From the NCBI RefSeq assembly GCF_034190915.1, contig NW_026947484.1:184258982-184322981 (forward strand): DNA of 64,000 bases. The letters run 5' to 3'. Each line of letters opens with the position of its first letter. Within the stretch, counting starts at the first letter, position 1. The notes below the pieces were generated by a model, which worked only from the letters and a program-made list of their open reading frames with translations, ran no database searches and had not been told where the DNA came from. Positions 11,402 to 22,310 of the stretch are shown here, piece by piece. Source of the DNA: Cavia porcellus (lineage: Eukaryota; Chordata; Mammalia; Rodentia; Caviidae). A program made the translations under genes and the position numbers.

Positions 11402-13540
11402 TGATAAACTTTGATAAAATTCTTCCACATGTAACAATATACCTAGAGAAAAGGAAAGATAATTTATTTTTGTGTCATGTAAGAATTCTTTTCTTTGAAA
11501 ACCTACTACCGGCCACTTCAAAATATTTATCAAAGACAGCTGAAAAAACTCTCATTGTAATAGCTCAGGGTATGATATGCATTCAGTGGTTCAAGATTAT
11601 GGGTAGAATATCCTCAATGCACTTTCAACTGGTTAAAGAGAAAAATGTGTATAAGATCATAGGAAAGGCCAAATATCACTTCCATTTGTGTTTCAGTGTC
11701 AGGTTCCAGACCCGAAACTTCTTGTTCAAAAAATGTAAATTATTTTCGTACGTTTATTACACTACGAAGTCATTAGTGTTCATATTTCTACTTTGCGATG
11801 TGTTGTGTATTACTGGAAATAATCTGACAGTGGTTGTTTTAGTAGCTAATTATAAAAAGTGGAGGTTTGCAAACAGCTACAAGATAGTAATGTGGCAAAT
11901 TATGTCTATTTAAAAATATATGTGTGGGGTGCGAATGATTGTAGTTTCTTGTGATTAGTTCAAAGAGGCTGATATGAACAGATTTTTAGGGTGTGTTAGG
12001 TAGAAGATATCAGGATCAGAAGTATAAATTTGGAAGTGATGTAGTAAGATGATAGGATTACTTAGTGTATGGTTAAAATAGGAAAGAGGGGATTAGCACA
12101 GATTGAGTTGGAGTTGTCAGCACTGACCAAGTATCAGGAGCCTAAATTAACTGCCCCAAAATATCAAATTAAATATTCTCTAAGCAATGGAGGACAAATA
12201 TAAGCTTCTAGTAAAAATTTTGGGACCACAAAATTTGACGTGGAGTGAGTGAGTGAGTGGGGGTTTCTGAGACAGGCTATCGGTGGATATTGCTGGAACA
12301 CATTGAGAGGAAGTTCAAGTAAGGAATAAAGTAAATGTAAGGAGATCAAATGGTCACAGAAATTGGGGAACAGATAAAGAGAACAGATGCACAAGCAGTT
12401 CCAGAAATAGAATTGACAGTATTATGAGGGGTAAAGGATTATCAATTAAAATTTTTATATTATATCTTTTTGGAGAGAAGAATATGGAAAATATTTGACA
12501 TTTGAATAGATTGTATAGAAACTATTCACACTGAACTAAACATTTTGCTTAAGGTGAAAACATTTTGAACAATGAACATATACAGAAGATAGTGTTGTGA
12601 TTGAAACTCAGCATTATTCTAGTGTTTATGGAAGTTATTTTAAAAGAATAAAGTTTCACAAAATATATTACTTTCTGAAATTTCAACGGCGTATAATACA
12701 CACATATATACTCACCAGACACATATATATGGATATAAATATGCCTCAATATAAGTTTTTCTGGAGTATACATATGCTTATAATACTGTATAATCTAAGA
12801 AAATTGTGTAGGATTCTTAATATTTTTCTTATCATTATTGAATTGGAGAACTATAGGAGAGACTGTATGATATGTGAATACATTCTTGCTTTGATGCACA
12901 GTGTACATAGTACACATATAATGACAATGTTATTTGTATTTAATATCATTTGATATCTAAAATAAATTTATCTGCATAGCCCAGGGACTAGTCACAGTGG
13001 ATCTATGTATTACAGCAATAATCAGTAGGCAGAGTTATTACTATTATCATTTCCACATCAATTCAAACATATACATTTGTACTCATATTAACATATTCCA
13101 AGTGTTTCAAAATTAAATGAAGTTAGTTGATCTTGATTTGCCAGCTAGTATATTTTAGATAATTCTGGTGTTAAAGAAAATCTTCCTAGAGTTTATTAAT
13201 TCAACTTTAAACAGCAGAGTTGTATTTTCAAGTATTTATGTACTTATTTACTTCTCCTTTAAATAACTTAAAAACATACTCAATGTCAGATAATATTTTA
13301 GAGGATGGATAAAATAGAACTTGTGATATTCAATTGTGAACCTTAGCTGATAACATAGAAATAAATGTTCTAATAATCGTGGGAAAGTGGCAAGAACTAA
13401 AATAGAAATAAAGGCAAACAGAGGAGGAGATATTTAATTAAATTTTTAAAGAGCTACCTAGTTTTATATGTTCAGTTTCTCATTTTTATTCAGCTACTAA
13501 GTCAGGCAACATTGATTCTGATATTCAAGCAAATAAAGGT
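11402..13540. other. AT-rich DNA, nothing recognised
   Basis: It contains a 170-codon plus-strand open frame (11401-11913) and shorter ones. None resembles a protein family I know, and composition makes such frames only mildly unusual. No SINE bodies were seen. Confidence 0.5.
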
Positions 13541-13558
13541 TATATATATATATATATT
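13541..13558. repeat. (TA)n microsatellite
   Basis: Short TATATA tract in AT-rich DNA. Confidence 0.85.
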
Positions 13559-15130
13559 CATAACATCTACATTTTATCGGTGGCCCAAGAGACTTAACTG
13601 TTTTTTCCTTTCTTAATTATAAAATTCAGTGATCCCAGTTTTTGATACTTGAGGGACATACAATTAATCATGAGAGGTGGCTTGGTGTGTTAGCCCATTA
13701 ATGTAAGAAATAGGTTGCAGTAAATTTTAATAAGTCATGCAATTTTAAAATCTACCTGACATTTGTAGGTCTTCCGTAGAATATGGATACTTTCATCTTT
13801 TCTTTCATAATTTTATTTCCAAATTAATACAAATATATACTTACATTATAATCGTATTTTAATATATATGAGAGGATTATTATAGTATTTTCATTTTGAT
13901 AATCTTTTGAAAGTTCTAATTTTGCTTTTTATACTCTTTTCCTTAACTATGGCTTATTACACCAGCACTTTTTTTCTCTATTGTCAAAAGGACCAGAGTA
14001 CAAATTAAAACATGTTACTCAAATAAGTTGTTAATGAAAAAGTTTGATTGCTCAACTGAATATTCAGGATCCAGAGATGTTCACATTGATACAAAGAAAA
14101 GACTTTAAAGAGTGTTTTGCATTGACTTTAGAGAATGAAGATGCCTCCTACAGCACTCAAGACTAACAGTAAAGGAAAACCATTGCTTCTTGCAGGGTTG
14201 ATGTATCCTGAGAAAAATATGCTGTTTTTCCCCACCCCACTGAATGCTGACCTCTTGAAGATGGAAAATACAGAGAAACTGTAGTATATTGCCAGGAATA
14301 TGACAATAATGACAGAACTGAGGGAAAACATATCGCAGATTCTCTTTCCATTGATATTCTGGTCTCTTTGCAGTGTCACCCAATGGTTGAGCCAAACGGG
14401 AAGCAACTAGCAAGGGTACCCAACTGATGAAGTTTTCTGCTGTTATCTTTTCAGGAACAGCTCAGTGCAGAGAAAACAGGCATGAATCCAATGAGAAAAG
14501 GGAGAATTATCACCATGACAATCTGATTAAAATTTCTGAAATTATTATTATTGTCCTACAAATACCCCCTTAAGTAATAACTTTAAGTAACTTCTTAAGC
14601 CTTTTATTAACTTTATAAAGTTGCTACTATTTTCAGTGATGCAGGATGATGAGAGACAAAAATTATCCACAGACAGAAGGACACAAGGTTTACTATGACT
14701 TATTAATAAATATTAATAGAAAATAATAGGGTTAAGTAAGACTTTCTAACTGAGAAGGGTAGGGTGGGGTCCCGAGGCAATGAGCTGGGTTACTGTACTC
14801 CACAGTGCTCTGTTCTGCACTCGGTGGGCACAGAGAGGGGGGTCTTACAGAATAGGCTACATAAGCAATGGTAACACCAGTTTAATTCACTCCACTGTAT
14901 GACAAACTTTCGAAGAAAAAGCTTAGCATAGAGGCAGAAAAGTAATTTTTTACAAATAACAGACTGATTGTGCAGTCCTCGGTGTCCTTAGATAATACTT
15001 ACCCAGACCCATCGGCTCTGGGCATATTTTCAATGTGTCCTTGACTTGGCAAGAGTCTAGAGAATAGAAAATGAATATTTCAGGAACATAATACTAAATG
15101 TTGTACTTCTACTCACAGATTATACAAAAA
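13559..15130. other. Unique DNA; possible unclassified LTR-like piece at 14650-15070
   Basis: Most of it is AT-rich and featureless. The part from about 14650 to 15070 is richer in GC, with phrases such as GGGGTCCCGAGGCAATGAGC and CCTCGGTGTCCTTAGATAAT. It could be an old LTR, but I could not match it. Three overlapping minus-strand frames (14105-14413) are discussed under findings. Confidence 0.4.
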
Positions 15131-15247
15131 GGGACAGAGGGGGGAGAGACAGAGAGACAGAGAGAGAGAGAGACACAGAGAGAGACAGAGAGACAGAGAG
15201 AGAAAGAGAGACAGAGAGACAAAGACAGAGACAGAGACAGAGAGAGA
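15131..15247. repeat. (GACAGA)n simple repeat
   Basis: About 115 bp of purine-rich GAGACAGAGA units, interrupted by AAAG variants. Resembles the longer tract at 54869-55133. Confidence 0.95.
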
Positions 15248-15746
15248 TCCACATGCTTCGTAAGCTTTTTATACTAGTTAATTCCTACAAATCCTTCCCC
15301 ATTCCAGAGTGAGACAGTCCTTTAATGTCAACCACAGATGATTCACCAACTGGCAATGAGGCATAAGTGAGCTCATCCAAGAGCTCTAGAATCATTCTAG
15401 TGACACCTCACTCATAAGTTGAATGAGTATTTATTAAAACATTATGCTGTCAACCCCAGCAAGATGCTTCTGATCACTTTGTGATTCTAGGAAATGCGTT
15501 ATTATGCAGACTATTTGTGATCATTCAACTCCACAGAGTCATTCGTTGTATTCCTAAAAATTCTATTAGACATCTGTATACTCATGTCAAACAAGCTTTT
15601 CATCTGTGTTCCATTAATTGTGTGCTGGTCAATCTTTCAGTCTGGTTCTAGCTGTATGATATTGTGTAACACAATTTAGCATTTCCTAAGGATCGATGAT
15701 ACACAATAATATTTCACTTTGAAAATAATATTTTCACCTTAGTTTT

Positions 15747-15822
15747 AAACTATAGTTTATAATAATATAGTTATAAACTATAGTTTATAATAATATAGTT
15801 ATAAACTATATTATTAATATAG
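15747..15822. repeat. 28-bp AT-rich palindromic tandem repeat
   Basis: Two full 28-bp units (15747-15774 and 15775-15802) read AAACTATAGTTTATAATAAT then ATAGTTAT, and a partial third unit follows. Each unit contains the palindrome AAACTATAGTTT, so the array can fold on itself. Confidence 0.9.
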
Positions 15823-15863
15823 TTTTTATTTGATTTTTATAATTGTTAAGAAGTTAGAGATAG

Positions 15864-15969
15864 GGGCTGGGGATTCAGTTCAGCGGCATAAGCGCCTGCC
15901 TTGCAAGCAGGCATTCGTGAGTTTGATCCCTGGTACCGATAAAAACGAAAAAGACCAAAAAAATAAAAA
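15864..15969 (+). mobile_element. ID-type SINE with exact 13-bp target-site duplication
   Basis: Complete element: GGGCTGGGGATTCAGTTCAG, CCTGCCTTGCAAGCAGGCAT, GAGTTTGATCCCTGGTACCG and an A-rich tail. AAGTTAGAGATAG occurs at 15851-15863 and 15970-15982, an exact target-site duplication typical of L1-driven insertion. This is the best-defined SINE in the window. It shows the lineage consensus: A and B boxes from a tRNA gene, then a GATAAAAACGAAAAAGACC tail domain. Confidence 0.97.
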
Positions 15970-16117
15970 AAGTTAGAGATAGTTACTTCAGAATCCTTAA
16001 AAATGGATTTGCCTTCATTAATTATATTCTGTATATTGCCATGTATAAAACTATCTGTAGAGTTATTGTCAGGTTTTTGTACCATTTTATAGTTTCTCTT
16101 TCTAAACAAAGATTAAT

Positions 16118-16199
16118 ATATCTTTTTAAGCAGGGATTGAATTCACAAGCTTGCATTTTCCAAGCAGGTGCTTAGGTCACTGTGCTAAACCCTCTGACC
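16118..16199 (-). mobile_element. Old ID-type SINE, antisense
   Basis: AAGCAGGGATTGAATTCACA, then CAAGCAGGTGCTTAGGTCAC and TGTGCTAAACCCTCTGACC, match the complement of the ID body with many changes. It directly abuts a second antisense ID element. Confidence 0.75.
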
Positions 16200-16283
16200 A
16201 TTTTTTTTTGTGCCTGTGTTTGAACTCATAACCTTGCACTTGCCAGGCAGCTGCTTATGCCACTGAGCTAAAATCCAGCCCTA
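16200..16283 (-). mobile_element. ID-type SINE, antisense
   Basis: A T9 run is followed by GTGCCTGTGTTTGAACTCAT, CTTGCCAGGCAGCTGCTTAT and GCCACTGAGCTAAAATCCAG. It lies head to tail with the older ID remnant on its left. Confidence 0.82.
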
Positions 16284-17682
16284 ATGTATCTTATATGTGT
16301 AATTTTTTCATATATCAGATTTACCATATTCTGAAATTCAGAATATTATTTTTCTCATTTCATCTAATAGATTAGTACTTACTTTTAAGTGTCTATTATT
16401 TATTTCAAAAGTTATTTTGGAACACCTTTTTAAAACAGTTTTATTATGCATGTTTACTGAAGTCTTTTAAGAATATATTTTATTTATTTTCATTAGGCAT
16501 GGCCAATATAATTTCTGATTTACAAAATTTAAAATATACTAGTATTTATCATCATAACATTTGAGCACTTTCTACCCATATTTCTTTTACCATGAACTGC
16601 TAATGTTAATGTAACTGAGTTATATAATTTTCTACTGTCTTTATTTTGCTTTTCACAACCTTTACATAAGTTAAAAATTTTCCTGCCTATCCAGATGCTA
16701 CTTAGCACATTCATTTTTATTTCTTTTATTTTAGTAGACACAATAGAGTTCATTCTTAAATGTTATAAGCATAAAATAATTATTTTCTTCTAACATATCT
16801 TTTTTATTTCAAATTCCACATTGTAATGCCCTAACAATGGAGCTATGCTTAATTTATGTATTTATTTATATGTTTATTCATTGCTCTTATTTTATGAGCC
16901 TTAAATCCAGCTTGTATACATAGTTTTAAATTTTTTTTGTATTGCTTTATAAACAATTGTGCCAAAATGCATTACTCCTTCCACATCAGATTTGTGTCCA
17001 GATAACAAAACTTAGAAAGAGATAGTAGGAAAGGATGGATTTATATACCTAATTAGTATATTGCAGGGGAGGAGACCAGTGAGAATGGATACTGAAGAGT
17101 AATCAGTATAATTGATCTTTACATCAATTATGCAGCAGATGATTGTTCCTCCATAAAAATACTTTCTAAATGATAGTTTCTTTCCTTTTCCTCACAAATT
17201 TTCTTTACATTCCAATGTTTATTCTTGAACAAAGTGAAATATGTCCACATACATGTTTTGCTTATAGAGGGGAAATAAGGTTTGTTCTTGTACTAAATCT
17301 CAGTCCTTCTAAGTGTTTAGAATCTGGAAGTCAAATATGCATCTGGAAACAATATTTTAAATTCAGATTTTAAATTTTAAAATATATCTAGATAATCTCT
17401 TCTTTAATGAAGTCACACATCCTTTGGATACCAAGACTAGATACTCTTTTTTAAAAAACTTGACTCAGTTGAGTCTACTGTTAAATACTGCTGCAGACAT
17501 CACTCCTACTTGTAAAAGTTTATCTGACGTGGATATTCCTGCCAGGATGCAATGTTAATTGGAGAAATGTTAGTTACAGAAATTGTTGTCTGCTTATTTC
17601 AAGTATCAGTTTCCCAGTTTTCTGTTTCTTCATTAAAGTGGAAGCCATGTGTTCAGGAAAGATAAAACAGGAGAAATGCTAG
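16284..17682. other. AT-rich DNA, nothing recognised
   Basis: No gene or clear repeat. Open frames at 16529-16753 (minus) and 17170-17373 (plus) are short and match nothing known to me. Confidence 0.5.
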
Positions 17683-17754
17683 ATGTAGGCAATTTTTCCT
17701 TCCAGTTGATTTTCTTACATGTAGGCAATTCTCAATTCTAGTTGATTTTCTTGG
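17683..17754 (+). repeat. 36-bp imperfect tandem duplication
   Basis: ATGTAGGCAATT starts at 17683 and again at 17719. Both units end in AGTTGATTTTCTT. About five differences separate the units. Confidence 0.85.
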
Positions 17755-18002
17755 ACATGTTACTTCCTCTTCTTGAGTGTGAAATACTTTTTGTGGGTAA
17801 GATATACTACTTCAAAAGAACAAAACCTTTTTTTTGCATATTTGTGTGATATTTCAATGGGTCAGAAATTTTAAAAACAATTTAGTCACAAAAATAGTTC
17901 CAAGTTAGTGGACCAAGTGACCATTAAGGATATAAAATACTATTAGCAAAACAAGCACTTCATATAATGAAAATTATAGAACATTTAAAGAGAATTTGTT
18001 AA

Positions 18003-18110
18003 GTGTCAGGTACTGTTTGACACTTTTCAATGTGTAATAGTAAGCAAAACATAGCTTTATTCTCAAATTGTTAATAATAGAGAAGGACATATATTAAAAG
18101 AAAGTAAAAT
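18003..18110 (+). repeat. Ancient L2/MIR-class remnant
   Basis: GTCAGGTACTGTTTGACACT, then TAGTAAGCAAAACATAGC, resembles the 'gccaggcactgttc ... agtgaacaaaacag' signature of old L2/MIR-class repeats. Confidence 0.4.
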
Positions 18111-18354
18111 GTTATGGATGGGTTCAGTAATATTTTTTGTGATACTATTTGGGATATGTTTATTAATCAGCAATATGCTCCAAAATCTCACTTATAGTCG
18201 GCAATGTTTCACCAAAATAAGTGAGGGTCATTAGAACCTGGCTCTGGAAAACTTCTCTCTATATCTCCATGGCATTTAAACCGTAAGAATACCCAGCACA
18301 GCATTTGGTAATTGCCTCTGTGTGTGACTGGATCCTTCAGGGCACTGTCAGCTC

Positions 18355-18432
18355 TCAGCACAGGGCTGTCTTGTTCACTACTGTGTCTCGGAGCAGGCGC
18401 ACAGGAAATGTAAATGTTAGCTCAATAGATCA
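18355..18432 (+). repeat. Possible L2 3' end remnant
   Basis: CTGTCTTGTTCACTACTGTG, then GGAGCAGGCGCACAGG and GTTAGCTCAATAGAT, follow the order of the L2 3' terminus. Short and diverged. Confidence 0.4.
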
Positions 18433-19083
18433 GAAGACACAGAAAAATACTACTTTCTTTCCTGCTGAAAGCCCAAGTTCTAAAGGAAAGCATGTTTGGT
18501 TAATTTGTATAATTGAAACAGGAAAGTAAAGGAAAAAAGAGAATGAAATATGGAGATAGAGAAAGAATTTGAATAGCTATGTAGTGCACGGTGGAGGAAG
18601 GACATAAAGAGACATACATAGTGTGGGGGTTAGTACACAGTATAGCGAGGTAGTTTCAGAGACAATGTGAAAAAGACATGAAAAGAAATGTATCTAGTGA
18701 TTGCTATGAAATATATAGATCCACTTCACAGCCTGTGAGAAAAAAAACAAGATTTATTAAAAATTGTTTTTTCAGAAAATGAGATTTTAGCATTTTATAA
18801 CTCTTCAAAATTGATTCCAATAGGTTTTTAAGAATGTGAGATCATCACAAAAGACTTGATTTCATGAAACCGTTGTTATTTGTAGTTCTAGGATTCAACG
18901 GGTTTGTGAAAAACTTGTAAACAATAGGCAGGATTTTCATATGTAGAAAGAGATAGAGAAACTATTCCAGGTACAGGGACTGATTGGAATAGCATTAATT
19001 TTGAAGACCTAATAACTATCTCTTGTGTAGATGCAAATATATGTATACAACAGTTGTCTTCCTTTGGTCACTTTGATTAGGTT
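18433..19083. other. Unique DNA, nothing recognised
   Basis: AT-rich sequence with no supported gene or repeat up to the L1 insertion at 19098. Confidence 0.5.
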
Positions 19084-19097
19084 TAACTGTGGCAATC

Positions 19098-20257
19098 TTT
19101 TTTTTATTCTCTTTTTAAAAATTTATTTAAAGAGAAAAACAAAACTAAACAAAGTAATACAGTAAAAGGCTAGAAGTAATACTAGAAGTAATACAGAATT
19201 TCAAGAGAAAAAATATACAGTAAGAATTCACCAGTTTACAGATCACACATTGTCATCTCAGAAACAGTTGTCCAGAATACAAAATTAAAGCATACAAAGT
19301 GGACATTAATACAGTGAGACTGCAGACAGCTCTGTTCAATGATCCAACAAAAACTCATCAATATGGTCCTCTATCCTACACTTTTAAGTATACTTGCAGT
19401 TATATCCTTTAGATCACTTTCTTCTCTCTCTTTTTTGTGCTAACAATCATACATTTTGGTTTCCATTACTCCCACAGTTCTTATAACTTTTTCTTTGAAG
19501 GGGAAAAGAAAAAAGATTAAAAAAAAACCCAAAAACAAAAACAAAAACAAACAAAAAAAACCAAAACAAGACAGACCAAAGAAAAACCCAGTGTGACAAA
19601 GCAAAACAGAGTCAGTTAGAACAGGATGATGGACACAGTATATAACACACACACACATACACACAAAAAAAAGATTATTAGGTGATCAACAATGGTTACC
19701 ATTATGCCTCTTGTTATCTTAAAAAGAGTTGCCTATATCAGCTGGTATAAAAGAATTGAACAAAACAGTGCAGAAGACCAGTAAAACCCACATTGGAGAG
19801 CTTACAGGGCTTCCAAAGAAGATAATAGTCAAACGATAATGGGCATCATAGAAATCGGGTTGCCTTCCAAATGGTTGCCTATACCCTCAAACTAATACTA
19901 TTAAGCAAAAGAGAATATAATAAAATCAGTCAAAACAGGATGTGGAGAACAATACAGGGGTTCAAATCAGGTTAATAGAGAAACAAAAAAGTTACTATAA
20001 TATATTGCACTATTTTTAATTTAGTTTTCCCTTAGTTAAAAGATACTAAGAAATAAATTAATTTAAAAAAAAAAAGGGGGGGAGATTGAGATAAAAAAAG
20101 AACATATCAATAGAACAACACTGGTCAGAACCGAAAAATTTAAGCATCATTGTGTTTCACCACCAGATAGCCTGACTTTAATAGTAGTTACCATAGTGAC
20201 TCTTTCCTTGATATATTTGAGTCTAACTTCGTATACTATAGCATCAAACTTACCAAG
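19098..20257 (-). mobile_element. 5'-truncated L1 (3' UTR only), antisense, with target-site duplication
   Basis: The T-rich left edge (19098-19120) is the poly-A end. The body matches the 3' UTR of the near full-length L1 at 21130-22180 block by block: CAGTAAGAATTCACCAGTTT, GACTGCAGACAGCTCTGTTC, CTTCCAAAGAAGATAATAGT and TTTAAGCATCATTGTGTTTC. TAACTGTGGCAATC at 19084-19097 and TAATTGTGGCAATC at 20258-20271 form a 14-bp target-site duplication with one mismatch. The copy ends inside the 3' UTR and has no coding sequence. Confidence 0.88.
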
Positions 20258-20271
20258 TAATTGTGGCAATC

Positions 20272-20949
20272 CTTATTTCACAGGAACTAAAGATTAAAGT
20301 CAGACTATCAGACTGGAGTTAGTTATCACAAAGTTGTTGAGCTTATTTACTGAGTAATATAGTAATCAGCACAATACTGACAAGTTTCCTTTGAGCTTAA
20401 GAAAATAGATGAATTTTCATGCCAAACAGAGATAAATTTAGTATTATTTTAACTAGGCACAATATTGTTAAAGCAGGGATTTTACACAGACTTGTGGTTA
20501 CTATGATCTTAAAAGTAGACAGCTGAAGCCCTGAAATATTAAATAAAGCACTGAAGCCTTATTTACTGTCACACTCATTATAAACACAATGGAAAGGGTG
20601 GTAATGATTATGGAAACAAATGAAACACATATAATTAAAATTTAAAAATGCATTACCTTAACTTACTAGCCTCATGCAGTTTTCTTTGGCCATTCTAATT
20701 TTGTGCTCCCAGAACTACAAATGGTCTCTACATTTCTTCTTATTAGATGGAGAAACTGAGTAAAGAAATTGAGGTGACAACATACTTTTGTTCTTCAAAA
20801 TTGCAATCATAATTGTTTGACTCAATTGACAAATATAAGGGAAGTAAGACAACACAAAAAGAAGAATGCAAAAAAGGGAGAAAGAGTCTCATAAATTGGA
20901 TATTAAAGCTTCATATAAAACACGTATGCTCATATTGTATTATACTTTA
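20272..20949. other. Mostly unique DNA; faint MIR trace
   Basis: No gene is supported. TTATTAGATGGAGAAACTGA near 20741-20760 recalls the conserved core of MIR-class repeats, which is too short to call firmly. Confidence 0.4.
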
Positions 20950-21107
20950 AAGTTTATTCAGCTTATTTCTCAACTGATATACAATTGTATGTGCAGTATT
21001 TAGGACATACCAGGTGATGTTTCAATATGTGGATAGATTGTATAATGTTCAAATCAGTGTCCCCTTCTATATCATACATTTAGCAATTCTTTATAATGAA
21101 AACATTT
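20950..21107 (-). mobile_element. Ancient L1 3' UTR, left piece (interrupted by young L1)
   Basis: GATGTTTCAATATGTGGATA, TTGTATAATGTTCAAATCAG and TTTATAATGAAAACATTT are the complement of the widespread mammalian L1M 3' UTR. The sequence continues without loss at 27882 (AAAATTCTTTATTGCACCTA), on the other side of the young L1. The two pieces are therefore one element split by a later insertion. Confidence 0.85.
21092..21107. repeat. Target-site duplication of young L1, left copy
   Basis: TATAATGAAAACATTT here and TATAGTGAAAACATTT at 27866-27881 match at 15 of 16 positions and bracket the L1. The first four bases of the right copy could also belong to the L1 end. Confidence 0.85.
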
Positions 21108-22310
21108 TTTTTCTGCAACATTTTACTTTCTTTTTTTAAAATTTTATTTAAGAGGAAAAAGAGAAAAACACAAAACAAAACAAAGCGGTGTAAGGGTACA
21201 CGTAATACAGAACTACAAAAAAAAAATAACAGTAAGAAATCACCTGTTAATAGATTACATATTATCATCTTGAAAATAGTTGCTCAAATCACAGTATCAA
21301 AGAATACAAGATGGACATTCAAACAGGGAGACTGCAAACAGCTGTGTTCAATGATCCAAAAACATTGATATAGTCAGCTATTTAACACCCCTAAACACAC
21401 TTGCTGTTATATCCGTTAGAGCTCTTTTTCTTTTTTTTTTTTTTCCCTCTCTTTTTTAAAACAAAATTTACACATTTTGGATTTTATTACTCCTTAGTGC
21501 TTATTACTTTTTTTTGGGGGGGGGAGAGAATACAGTCAAATATGGCAAAACAAAGCTGTCAGTCAAAACCAAGGATAGACATAGCACATGGTGTAGAACA
21601 GAGTACACAGTTATCAACAATGGTTATCAACGTTGTCTCTTGATTCCTTAAAAAGAATTGTCTATCTCATTAGATATTATAAAGTTGGACAAAACAGTAG
21701 AGAACAAGACCAATAAAACTTAGGCATTGTAAACATTACAGGACTTCCAAAGGAGACAATAGTCAAACCAGAATGGGCATCTTAGTGAATCTTATTGCCT
21801 TCAAAGTAGTTGCCTATATCCTCAAACTTGATACTATCATACAGAATGGAACAGAGTCTAATCAGTCAAAAGAAGATCGTGGGAGTATTAAGGACTTCAA
21901 AACAAGTTAACAGGAAATCAAAAAGAGTTACTATTTATATATCCTAATTTTTAAAATTTTTTCTTTCATTAAGACAAACATAAGAAATGACGAAATAATT
22001 TTTTTAAAAGAATAAGGGGAGATTGAGATAAAACAGGACATAACAATATAACAATAGAGGTCAAAGCATGACTGTTTCAGCAACCTAGTACTTCACCACC
22101 ATATAACCCGACTTAATAGTAGTTACTATAGTGTCTGTCTTTTTCCTTGAAATATTTGGATAAAACTTCATATACTCTAGCTTAATATTTCCATATCAAG
22201 AAGCCCAGAATAAAGCCTTTCTAATTAATGAGTGAAAACTTTATAAGGCTTCAAGGCCACCTAATGGGGAATCATGATTACCACATATTTTTATATATTT
22301 GAATCATTAC
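21108..22310 (-). other. L1 3' UTR with degenerate internal repeats
   Basis: It extends from the ORF2 stop to the poly-A end. It shares blocks with 19098-20257, 7205-7617, the HAL1-like element (37870-38962) and the composite element (50070-50279). In these 3' UTRs a unit of about 140 bp opening GTTGCCTAT(A) and running through AAAACAGTG/AAAACAGGA recurs in degenerate form, for example at about 19725 and 19875. A T8G10 homopolymer junction lies near 21507-21525. Confidence 0.8.

Noticed and set aside
11401..11913. 170-codon plus-strand open frame
   Set aside because: It starts at a TTG right after an ID SINE's target-site duplication, in very AT-rich DNA. It has no recognisable domain, and frames of this size occur by chance a few percent of the time in a window like this.
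12597..12953. 118-codon plus frame and 74-codon minus frame over the same DNA
   Set aside because: Neither has recognisable features. The product is Tyr/Ile/Lys-rich, as expected from AT-rich random sequence.
15864..15969. Possible functional tRNA gene
   Set aside because: A and B boxes are present, but there is no acceptor stem pairing or anticodon arm. The A tail and exact target-site duplication show that it is an ID SINE.
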